Source of the DNA: CAVTSA01 sp963790575
GTDB lineage: Bacteria; Chloroflexota; Dormibacteria; Dormibacterales; Dormibacteraceae
Reading direction: 5' to 3'
Length of the DNA stretch: 64,000 nucleotides
Assembly: GCA_963790575.1 (NCBI GenBank)
Contig: CAWBPD010000012.1
Coordinates: 310,001-374,000 of the forward strand
A program made the position numbers and the translations under genes. This document shows, in pieces, positions 23,710 through 30,803 of the stretch. The stretch's first letter is position 1, and every line of letters begins with the position of its first letter. A model generated the notes under the pieces. The model ran no database searches and was not told the DNA's origin. It worked only from the letters and a program-made list of their open reading frames with translations.

Positions 23710-25223
23710 GAGGTCGCGGGCCAGCCCCGACGTTCCAGCGCCGCCTCGGCCGCCGCTCGCTCGTCCCAGGGCTCCTGGCGCCGTCCCTCGCGCATCATGA
23801 ACCGCTCGTGTCCCTTGCCCGCCAGGAGCACGGAGTCCCCGGGACGGGCGAGGCCGATCGCACGCTCGATCGCGCGCGCCCGATCGAGCTCGATCTCCCA
23901 GACACCGCGCCCGGTCGCCCGCGCCCCTGCCTCCACGGACGCCGCCAGCAGCGCCGGGTCGGTGTCCACCGGGTCGTCGGTGGTGATGCAGAACCAGTCG
24001 CTGCCCAGGGCCGCCGCTCGGCCCATGCCGCCGGGATCGTGGCCATCCGAGCGGTCGCTGCAGCCGAAGACGCAGAGCACGCGGCCCCCGGTGAAGGCTC
24101 GCACCTCGTGCAGCGCGCTGGCCAGCGACTCTGAAGCGTGCGCGTAGTCGACCAGGATCGAGAAGGGCTGGCCGCGGTCGACCCGCTCCAGGCGCCCGGG
24201 GACGCCCGCGAAGGTGGCCATCCCGGCGGCGACGGCCTCGGGTGAGACGCCCAGCGCGAGGGCGATCCCGGCCGCGCAGAGGGCATTGGCGACGTTGAAC
24301 CGTCCTGGCATCCCAAGCCGAGTCGGCACCACCTGGCCGCCGGCGTGGAGTCGGAAGGCGGTCCCTCCGGGTTGGGCGTGCAAGTCCGAAGCGCGGAGGG
24401 CAACCGCCGGATCGCCTCCTTCCAGGCTGTACGCCAGCATGCGGTCCAGCGAGCGGTGGGCCCGGAGGGGCCCGTAGGAGGCGTCGTCCCTATTCAGCAC
24501 CGCCGTCTTCGGAATTCCCTTGGACGGGCTCGCGCAGAGATCCAGCAGTTTCGCCTTCGCGGCTATGTACGCCTCCCAGGTGCGGTGGTAGTCGAGGTGG
24601 TCGTGGCCGACGTACGTATAGGCGGCGACATCGACTGCGCTGCCGTAGAGGCGGTCCTGGTCGAGCGCGTGGGAGCTGGCCTCGATCACCGTCGCCCGCA
24701 GTCCATTGCCGGCCATCTCGGCCAGCGCCTGCTGCAGCGCAGGCGCCGCGGTGGTGGTGAGCCCGGTCGCGTTGGCGCCGGCTCCGGTCCCGCGGTCCTC
24801 GCTCACCGTGCTCAGGAAGCCGGCGGCGACGCCTGCCGAACGGAGCAGGTGCGCGGTCAGATGTGTGACCGTCGTCTTGCCGTCGGTGCCGGTGACGCCG
24901 GCCAGGAGCAGGCGCCGCGAGGGGTCGCCCGCGAGACGGGCGGCGATCAGCGCCAGGGCGCGGCGAGGCTCCTCCACCTGGATCACGGGCACCGCATCCG
25001 GAACCGGGACCGGGTGCTGGACCGCCAGTGCGGCGCCCACCGCCGCGGCTGCCGGCGCGTAGTCGTGGCCGTCCAACCGGTGACCGGGGACGGCGACGAA
25101 GAGAGCCCCCAGACCCGCCTGGCGAGAATCGTCGACGACGCGGTCGATGGTCACCTCGCCACCGCGCAGCACGGTCGCGCCGGCCACTTCCGCCGCCTCG
25201 GCCAGCAGCATCGGCCTGAGCAT
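23706..25223 (-). CDS. murE: UDP-N-acetylmuramyl-tripeptide synthetase
   Basis: A 505-residue Mur ligase that adds the third amino acid to the peptidoglycan stem. Motifs: VDDSRQAGLGALFVAVPG in the N-domain, AGVTGTDGKTTVTHL (ATP P-loop), EASSHALDQDRL, YVGHDHLDYH, MPGRFNVANALCA, ILVDYAHASESL, FGCSDRSDG. The residue-3 recognition loop reads TTDDPVDTDP and lacks the arginine of the DNPR motif of meso-diaminopimelate enzymes, so L-lysine or L-ornithine is more likely. The ATG is followed four codons later by another. The 3' end overlaps the convergent regulator by 4 bp; the divergent folP start is about 10 bp away. Confidence 0.92.
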   Translation of the reverse strand: MLRPMLLAEAAEVAGATVLRGGEVTIDRVVDDSRQAGLGALFVAVPGHRLDGHDYAPAAAAVGAALAVQHPVPVPDAVPVIQVEEPRRALALIAARLAGDPSRRLLLAGVTGTDGKTTVTHLTAHLLRSAGVAAGFLSTVSEDRGTGAGANATGLTTTAAPALQQALAEMAGNGLRATVIEASSHALDQDRLYGSAVDVAAYTYVGHDHLDYHRTWEAYIAAKAKLLDLCASPSKGIPKTAVLNRDDASYGPLRAHRSLDRMLAYSLEGGDPAVALRASDLHAQPGGTAFRLHAGGQVVPTRLGMPGRFNVANALCAAGIALALGVSPEAVAAGMATFAGVPGRLERVDRGQPFSILVDYAHASESLASALHEVRAFTGGRVLCVFGCSDRSDGHDPGGMGRAAALGSDWFCITTDDPVDTDPALLAASVEAGARATGRGVWEIELDRARAIERAIGLARPGDSVLLAGKGHERFMMREGRRQEPWDERAAAEAALERRGWPATS

Positions 25224-25226
25224 ACT
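25221..25226 (+). promoter_or_regulatory. -10 element CATACT, leaderless type, for folP
   Basis: CATACT is followed by 7 nt and an in-frame GTG at 25234. It overlaps the start codon of the divergent murE. The first base departs from consensus. Confidence 0.35.
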
Positions 25227-25233
25227 GACGCCG

Positions 25234-26031
25234 GTGGCGGCTCCGGTCCGCGTGATGGGCATCATCAATGTGACCCCCGACTCGTTCAGCGGCGACGGGA
25301 CCTTCAGCGCGGGGTGGTCGCGGGGGGCGGGGATCGCGAGCGCCCTGGCGCGCGGGGACTCCTTCGCGGCGGCCGGCGCCGAGGTGCTCGACGTGGGCGG
25401 CGAATCCACCCGTCCCGGCTACACGCCGGTCCCGGTCGAGGAGGAACTGGCGCGCGTGGTGCCGGTGGTGGAAGGCCTGGCCCGGCGCGGCCATCTGGTC
25501 TCGATCGACACCACCAAGCCGGCCGTGGCCGAGGCGGCGCTGCGCGCCGGGGCGCGGATGGTCAACGACATCTGGGGCCTCAAGCGGTCCCCGGAGCTGG
25601 CGCGGGTGGCGGCGGGGGGCCGCGCGGATCTGGTCTTGGTCCACAACCAGCAGGGCCACGAGTACGAGCGGGACTTGCTGGAGGAGATCATCGACTCCCT
25701 GCGCCGGAGCGTCACCGTGGCGGAGGCGGCCGGCGTCCCGCGAGAGCACCTCTGGGTGGACCCCGGCATCGGGTTCGGGAAGACGGCGACGCAGAACGTG
25801 GAGGTCCTCCGTCGCCTCGACGAGCTCCAGGCGCTGCACCTACCGGTCCTGCTCGCGGCCTCCCGCAAGGGCTTTCTGGAACGCCTCTTCGGACAGCCTC
25901 TGGAGCGGCGGATCTGGGGTACCGCCGCGGTGGTCACGGCGGCCGTTCTGCGCGGCGCGGCGATGGTCCGCGTGCACGACGTCGCCGAGATGATCGACGT
26001 GGTCCGCGTTGCCGAGGCGTTGCGCAAGTAG
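25234..26031 (+). CDS. folP: Dihydropteroate synthase
   Basis: A 265-residue TIM-barrel enzyme that joins p-aminobenzoate to dihydropterin pyrophosphate. Motifs: VMGIINVTPDSFSGDG, GAEVLDVGGESTRPGYTPV, VSIDTTKPAVAEAAL, MVNDIWGLK, HLWVDPGIGFGKT, LPVLLAASRKGFLERL and a C-terminal VRVHDVAEM. It retains the sulfonamide-target loops. The GTG at 25234 is favoured by the CATACT signal 7 nt upstream; ATG 25255 is an alternative that would trim the first strand. Repeat copy 2 begins 15 bp after the stop. The other folate genes, folD-folC, are 20 kb away. Confidence 0.93.
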   Translation: MAAPVRVMGIINVTPDSFSGDGTFSAGWSRGAGIASALARGDSFAAAGAEVLDVGGESTRPGYTPVPVEEELARVVPVVEGLARRGHLVSIDTTKPAVAEAALRAGARMVNDIWGLKRSPELARVAAGGRADLVLVHNQQGHEYERDLLEEIIDSLRRSVTVAEAAGVPREHLWVDPGIGFGKTATQNVEVLRRLDELQALHLPVLLAASRKGFLERLFGQPLERRIWGTAAVVTAAVLRGAAMVRVHDVAEMIDVVRVAEALRK

Positions 26032-26045
26032 GGCCAGCGATCACC

Positions 26046-26325
26046 ACGACTTCGGGCTGGCGCCCGATATTGCGTGCTCTCGCGAGGGTGGAGACGCTGG
26101 ACGACCTTGAGAGCGGCCCTAGCTGTTGTGCGGTGCGGGATTTGTTTTGCCCAGGGAGGGCACGGCCCCCCTGGACCTCCCCGGCGGCCCCGCCGCCGAG
26201 CCCTGCCGGGTCAGCGGTGGTCGGTGCTCTCGTGGCGTTCTCGTTGTTCGCTTCGGGCCCCCACCGGGGGACCGCCCGAGCTGGCGCCCGCTGTCGAGGG
26301 TCAACGAGACTCCTGCGGGACCTCA
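26046..26325 (+). repeat. Dispersed structured repeat, copy 2
   Basis: Fills the 342-bp gap 26032-26373 between convergent folP and the amidase gene. It has the same order of parts as copy 1: CGGGCTGGCGCCCGATAT, CGGGATTTGTTTTGCCCAGG, the GGGAGGGCACGGCCC hairpin, a GGCGGCCCCGCCGCC hairpin with a changed loop, and the GCCCGAGCTGGCGCCCGCT end, closed by GAGACTCCTGCGGGACCTC. Confidence 0.85.
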
Positions 26326-26373
26326 AGCGCCGCCAAGCCAGGACAGACCGGCGCGGGTCCGGCGTGTGATTCG

Positions 26374-27861
26374 TCAGGGCATCCCCAGTGTCGGCCGGTA
26401 GGCGGGCACGCGGAAGTGAGAGGCCTGTCGCTCGAAACCCGCCGCCAGCGCCAGGAGCGTGGTCTCCGAGCCGGCGCCGGCGAAGAAGGAGAGGCCGACC
26501 GGCAGCAGGTCGAGCGCCAGGCCCATGGGCAGGCTGAGGATGGGGTACCCGGCGATCGCGGGAAAGGTGGAGGCGCCGAAGCCACCCTCGCTGTTGGCCG
26601 GGTCGATGACATGAGCCGGCGCGCCGGTGGGGGCGATCAGCGCCGTCAGGTCGTGCTCGCGGAGAACCCGATCGATGCCTTCCGGCCCGGCCAGCCGCCG
26701 GCCTTTGTCACGGATCTCGAGGTACTCAGGATCATCGAGCCCACCCGCTTCGGCAGTCTTCTCGAGTTGGTCCTGCCCAAACCAGCACAACTCCTGGTCC
26801 GCGTGCTCAAGGTTGAAGCGGATGACGTCCTCCACCGTTCGCACCGTCAGCCCCGGCCGGTGTGCGAGGTACGCGGCCAGTCCTGCCTTCATCTCGTGGG
26901 CGAAGACTTTCGGCTCCGGGCGCAGTTCCTTCAGTTCGTCGGCGCTGGTCAACTCGACCGGATCGACCAGCACCGCGCCTGCGTCCCGGAGCGCAAGGAG
27001 GGCCTCCTCGAACAGTCGATCGGTGTGCTGATTGCGACCGGCAAGCCCTTTTCGGAACACCCCCAGCCGGGCTCCCCGGAGCAGCTCTGGCCGGCGCCCG
27101 GCTTCCGCCCACTCCGGTCGCCCGGCGAGCACGGCACCGACCAAGCCCAGGTCGGCGACGCAGCGGGTCAGCGGACCGGCGGAGTCCTGGGAGGCGGAGA
27201 TGGGGACGATGCCGAGCCCGGGGACGGCTCCCACGGTGGGCTTCAACCCGCAGACGCCGTTCGCGTTCGCGGGCGAGACGATCGAACCGTCGGTCTCGGT
27301 GCCGATCGCGGCCGCTCCCAGGGCTGCCGCCACCGCCGCCCCCGATCCGGAGCTGGACCCTGAAGGAGTTCGGTCCAGGACATGCGGGTTGTGCGTCTGG
27401 CCCCCCACGCCGCTCCAGCCGCTCACCGAGTAGCGGGACCGCCAATTCGCGAACTCACTGAGATTGGTCTTGCCCAGGAGCAGAGCACCCGCTTCGCGCA
27501 GGCGCGCGACCACGGGCGCGTCCTCCGCGGCCGGGGTCCCCGCCAGGGCCAGCGAACCCGCGGTGGTCTCCATCGGTCCGCGCGTATCGAGGTTGTCTTT
27601 GAGCAGGATCGGGATCCCGTGCAGGGGGCCCCGCAGGTGGCCCGAGGAGCGCTCCTGATCCAGCACGGCGGCCTGTTCCTCCCAGTCAGGAGCCACCTGG
27701 AGGACGGCATGAAGACCGGGGCCGCTGGCGTCCAGCGCCTCGACGCGCGCCAGGAACTGCGCCGCCAGGTCCCTCGCCTTCAGCTCTCCGCGTTCCAGCC
27801 TCTGCGCCAGGCCGCCGATCGTTGAGGTCGCCAGCTCCTGGTGTGGCCCCACCTCGCTCAT
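26374..27861 (-). CDS. Amidase (amidase-signature family)
   Basis: A 495-residue amidase-signature hydrolase. The Ser-cisSer-Lys triad is visible: lysine in GIPILLKDNLDT, the GSSSGSGAAVAA glycine/serine-rich signature, and GTETDGSI with the nucleophilic serine. LVGKTN-type LLLGKTNLSEFANWRS and the C-terminal PSLSLPMG-type ILSLPMGL are also normal. Length and motifs resemble the amidases annotated as peptide amidase or AtzF/GatA-like rather than GatA in a gatCAB operon. The ATG has GGAGGG at about 9 nt; a GTG lies two codons upstream. The stop faces repeat copy 2. Substrate is unknown. Confidence 0.88.
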   Translation of the reverse strand: MSEVGPHQELATSTIGGLAQRLERGELKARDLAAQFLARVEALDASGPGLHAVLQVAPDWEEQAAVLDQERSSGHLRGPLHGIPILLKDNLDTRGPMETTAGSLALAGTPAAEDAPVVARLREAGALLLGKTNLSEFANWRSRYSVSGWSGVGGQTHNPHVLDRTPSGSSSGSGAAVAAALGAAAIGTETDGSIVSPANANGVCGLKPTVGAVPGLGIVPISASQDSAGPLTRCVADLGLVGAVLAGRPEWAEAGRRPELLRGARLGVFRKGLAGRNQHTDRLFEEALLALRDAGAVLVDPVELTSADELKELRPEPKVFAHEMKAGLAAYLAHRPGLTVRTVEDVIRFNLEHADQELCWFGQDQLEKTAEAGGLDDPEYLEIRDKGRRLAGPEGIDRVLREHDLTALIAPTGAPAHVIDPANSEGGFGASTFPAIAGYPILSLPMGLALDLLPVGLSFFAGAGSETTLLALAAGFERQASHFRVPAYRPTLGMP

Positions 27862-27885
27862 GCTCACCGTCCCTCCTCGTCGCCG

Positions 27886-28644
27886 TCAGTCAGAGCCCAG
27901 AGGAACACAGTAGCCGACGCCGGGTACCGCACGGATCACAGACGGCCGGGAGGGGTCGATCTCGACTTTCCTCCGCAGGTTGCGGACGTGGACGTCGATC
28001 ACGCGCGAGTCGATGTCGTACTGGAACCCGCACAGCTGGTTCAGGAGACGCTCTCGACTGAACGGCTGCCCGGCGCTGCCGGCGAGTGTGGCCAGCAGCT
28101 GGAATTCGGTGTCGGTGAGCGGCAGCGAGCGATCTCCTCGCCGCGCACGCCGGGCGGCGACATCCACCACCAGCCCGCCGATCCGGAATGGCTCGTCGTC
28201 GGGCAGCACCTCGGGCGCCTCCTCCTCCCGCAGACGGCGCACGGTGGCCCCCAGCCGTGCTGCCAGCTCGGCGGCGGTGACGGGCAGGCGAAGCACGTCA
28301 TCGCCCCCCATCCCCATCGCGGTCAGCAGGGCCCGGTCCCGACCTCCGCGCAGGAGCACCAGCACCGGCATCGCGGGCCGAATCCCCTTCAGCGCGCTCG
28401 CGACCGCGTAATCACGCACCCGCGCGTCCACGAAGACGAGCGCCGCGACGGGAGTGGCGCGCCGCAACGCCTCCCGCGCCGCCTCGGTGTTCTCCGCCTC
28501 CAGCAGCGGCATCTCCAGGATGCGGGCCACCTCGCCCAGCAGCGGCCTCCACGGCGGCGGCGCCCCGACGCCCAGAAGCCATCTCTTGCCATCGTCCGCG
28601 GTCTGTCCACCCATGCCCCCTAGATGTAGCACGGCCACCCTCAC
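27886..28644 (-). CDS. OmpR/PhoB-type DNA-binding protein with atypical receiver domain
   Basis: A protein of up to 252 residues. The C-terminal winged helix is canonical: LPLTDTEFQLLATLAGSAGQ, FSRERLLNQLCGF, SRVIDVHVRNLRRKVE and IRAVPGVGYCV. The N-terminal half resembles a receiver (LVFVDARVRD at the phospho-Asp strand), but the conserved Lys-Pro is replaced (VLRLPVTAAEL) and the usual acidic pair near the N-terminus is missing (LLGVGAPPPW). It is probably not controlled by ordinary phosphorylation. No histidine kinase gene is adjacent. Start is GTG 28644 or ATG 28614. Repeat copy 3 lies just upstream. Confidence 0.8.
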   Translation of the reverse strand: MRVAVLHLGGMGGQTADDGKRWLLGVGAPPPWRPLLGEVARILEMPLLEAENTEAAREALRRATPVAALVFVDARVRDYAVASALKGIRPAMPVLVLLRGGRDRALLTAMGMGGDDVLRLPVTAAELAARLGATVRRLREEEAPEVLPDDEPFRIGGLVVDVAARRARRGDRSLPLTDTEFQLLATLAGSAGQPFSRERLLNQLCGFQYDIDSRVIDVHVRNLRRKVEIDPSRPSVIRAVPGVGYCVPLGSD

Positions 28645-28701
28645 TCAGGCGACATCGTTAACGCGCGGCACCAGCGCCGCTCTCGCCGCGTACCAGACCA
28701 A

Positions 28702-29020
28702 GTCGTGAGCCCGCGTAGGAATCTTGCGGACTCTCGAAAGCGGGCGCCAGCTCGGGGCGCTCCCACGGGGTCCCCGCGAAACGGAGCTGGCGGAGTTTCG
28801 TGGGGTGGGGGCCCGAAGCGAGCAAGTAGAACGTCCCGCGAGCAGCCACCACCGCCGACCCGGCAGGGCTCGGCGGCGAAGCCGCCGGGGGGGTCCAGGG
28901 GGGCCGTGCCCTCCCTGGGCCAAGAAATCCCGCACCGCACAGCAGGCACGGCCGCTCCCGAGCAAAGTCAGCGTGAACCCTTGCCGAAAGCACGCTATCT
29001 CGGGCGCCAGCCCGAAGTCG
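28702..29020 (-). repeat. Dispersed structured repeat, copy 3
   Basis: The only copy in minus orientation, in the 381-bp gap 28645-29025 between the regulator start and the FemAB-like stop. Read on the minus strand it has CGGGCTGGCGCCCGA, GGGATTTCTTGGCCCAGGG, the GGGAGGGCACGGCCC hairpin, GGCGGCTTCGCCGCC, and GCCCGAGCTGGCGCCCGCT-like ends. It is longest because of an extra hairpin-forming insert (GAAACTCCGCCAGCTCCGTT) before the right end. Confidence 0.85.
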
Positions 29021-29025
29021 TTCTC

Positions 29026-30003
29026 CTACCCGCGCAGGTGCGCCCGCCCCGCTTCCAGCCGCCGCGCGAGCGCGGCCCGGCGCGGCCGGATCGCATACTC
29101 CCAGGCGCCGCAGTACGTGGTGCGCTCGCCGCGGAAGCCCATCTTGAACTGCCACAGGCCGTGCCATGCGTGGGAAGGGTCGTCCGAAGGGGGGACCCCC
29201 CAGAGGTCGTACCAGACGCAACCGGCCTCCCGCGCGTCCTGCATCGCCGCCCACTGGACCGCGTAGGTGGGCTGCAGGTTGGAGTGCTCGCCGCTGGAGC
29301 CCCCGAACAGGTACACAGCGCGCCGGCCGAACCGCACCACCATGATCGCCGCCACCGCTTCGCCCCCTGCCCGCGCGACGTAGACGCGGCACCACGCGAG
29401 GTGGTCGAGCCGGCGCTGGTACGCGCCCAGCGAGGGCGGGCTGATGTGCTGGCGGGCAGCCGTGGCCGCGTGCTGACAGTGCAGCTCCAAGGCTCCCTCT
29501 CTCGCGCCGCGCCGCTCCACCACGACGCCCCGTCGCGAGGCAAGCCGGATGTTGTAGCGGTGCTTGGGGTGGAACGACGCCAGCATCTCCTCCGGCGGGC
29601 GGAGGGGGACCAGCAAGGTGTCCACGGGGTCCGCGGCCGCCGCCGGAACCCAGCCCGCCCGTCGCAAGGAGTCGCCGAACGCGGCCGGCGCCTCCGGCTC
29701 CACCCGCAGCCGCGCGACGCCTGCCGCACGCGCCCAGGTGACCAGGCCCGAGACCGCGGACGCCGTCGCCGGCACCGGCCCCCGCCTCACCGAGGCGAGC
29801 CGCAGCCCGGGGGGGCCACTGAGCAGCACCAGGGCTCGGGCGCCGCCGGGCAGAACCACCGGCACGGGACGCCAGCCCTCCCCCGCCTGCACCTCCCCAA
29901 AACCCGCCGACTGGAGAAAGGAGGCGGCAGGGTCGGTGCTCAGGAGCGCTTGGTCCCAGTCGGAGGTCAGCACCCCGACGCTCGTCGACGAAGACCGGCT
30001 CAG
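29026..30003 (-). CDS. FemAB-like peptidoglycan interpeptide-bridge aminoacyltransferase (GNAT fold)
   Basis: A protein of about 325 residues with a duplicated GNAT fold of the FemA/B/X type, which transfers amino acids from tRNA to the residue-3 side chain of lipid II. Motifs: FHPKHRYNIRLASRRGV (the P-KxRYNIxxA signature), YVARAGGEAVAAIMVVRFGRRAVYLFGGSSGEH and WYDLWGVPPSDDPSHAWHGLWQFKMGFRGE. I place the start at CTG 30003 because GGAGG lies 7 nt upstream and it overlaps the phosphatase stop as CTGA; GTG 29973 is the conventional alternative but lacks a ribosome site. It agrees with the Lys/Orn-type murE inference. Confidence 0.82.
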   Translation of the reverse strand: MSRSSSTSVGVLTSDWDQALLSTDPAASFLQSAGFGEVQAGEGWRPVPVVLPGGARALVLLSGPPGLRLASVRRGPVPATASAVSGLVTWARAAGVARLRVEPEAPAAFGDSLRRAGWVPAAAADPVDTLLVPLRPPEEMLASFHPKHRYNIRLASRRGVVVERRGAREGALELHCQHAATAARQHISPPSLGAYQRRLDHLAWCRVYVARAGGEAVAAIMVVRFGRRAVYLFGGSSGEHSNLQPTYAVQWAAMQDAREAGCVWYDLWGVPPSDDPSHAWHGLWQFKMGFRGERTTYCGAWEYAIRPRRAALARRLEAGRAHLRG

Positions 30004-30638
30004 TGCGAAACCTCCACCGGGAGGCTGCTCAGGTGCGCCACGTCGTTGGCGCCGGCGATCACGATCCGCCCTCGCACCGTGATCAGGACCGAGATCGACG
30101 CGTTCTCGATGCGGAACGGGAACTGACCGTCCGGAATCCGCCCGATTGCCTCGTGCAGCGCCACCTGGACCACGCCGCCATGAGTCACGCAGACCACGTC
30201 CCCCTCCGGGTGCCGCGCCCAGAGCCCGTGCAGCGTGGTCGAGACGCGGTTGGTGAAAGGCAACCGCCCCTCGCTGCCCGGGACCAGGTCCCAGGATGAG
30301 AAGGTGGTCCATTTCTCCCACAACTCCGGCTCCTCACGCGCCAGCTCGGCACCGCTGCGGCCCTGCCAGCTGCCGAGGCCGATCTCCATCAACCCCGGAA
30401 TGGGCTCCGGCTCCCGCCCCAGCACGCGCCCGATCGCCGCTGCGGTCTCCCGGGCGCGAGTCAACGGCGAGCAGTAGAACCCGGCCACCGTCTTCGCCTC
30501 GAACCGGGTGGCCGCCGCCGCCGCCTCCTGTTGTCCGAGATCGGTCAGCGGTGGGTCCAGCTGCCCCTGGATTCGATGCTCGGCGTTGTACGTCGACTGG
30601 CCGTGACGCACCAGGAGCAGGCGAGAGTGAGCGGCCAC
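30000..30638 (-). CDS. Histidine phosphatase family protein (phosphoglycerate-mutase-like)
   Basis: A protein of about 212 residues. RLLLVRHGQSTYN carries the RHG catalytic histidine; YCSPLTRARETA the second arginine; EIGLGSWQGR the proton-donor glutamate; VVCVTHGGVVQVAL the second histidine. It is of the broad cobalamin/PGM-type branch with unknown substrate. The GTG at 30638 is favoured by AGAGG about 9 nt upstream; an ATG at 30665 would add nine residues. The stop overlaps the FemAB-like gene. It is divergent from the DUF4388 gene. Confidence 0.82.
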   Translation of the reverse strand: MAAHSRLLLVRHGQSTYNAEHRIQGQLDPPLTDLGQQEAAAAATRFEAKTVAGFYCSPLTRARETAAAIGRVLGREPEPIPGLMEIGLGSWQGRSGAELAREEPELWEKWTTFSSWDLVPGSEGRLPFTNRVSTTLHGLWARHPEGDVVCVTHGGVVQVALHEAIGRIPDGQFPFRIENASISVLITVRGRIVIAGANDVAHLSSLPVEVSH

Positions 30639-30740
30639 CAGGACTAACCTCTTGAGCACCGCCATCGGGGCGGGGTGGATGGGAGGCGGCCGGGCCGCGC
30701 GCTCCGCAGGGAGCCGGGGGGCGAGCCTTCTGACGGTGGC

Positions 30741-30746
30741 TATACT
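30741..30746 (+). promoter_or_regulatory. Candidate -10 TATACT for the DUF4388 gene
   Basis: A perfect TATACT 58 nt upstream of the TTG at 30804, which has its own Shine-Dalgarno sequence, so this would give a normal leader of about 50 nt. No clear -35 is visible. Confidence 0.4.
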
Positions 30747-30803
30747 AACCATCTGATCTGGCGGCACCGGGGTCTGTGCCCGCCTCAACAAGGGAGATTC
30801 GCT

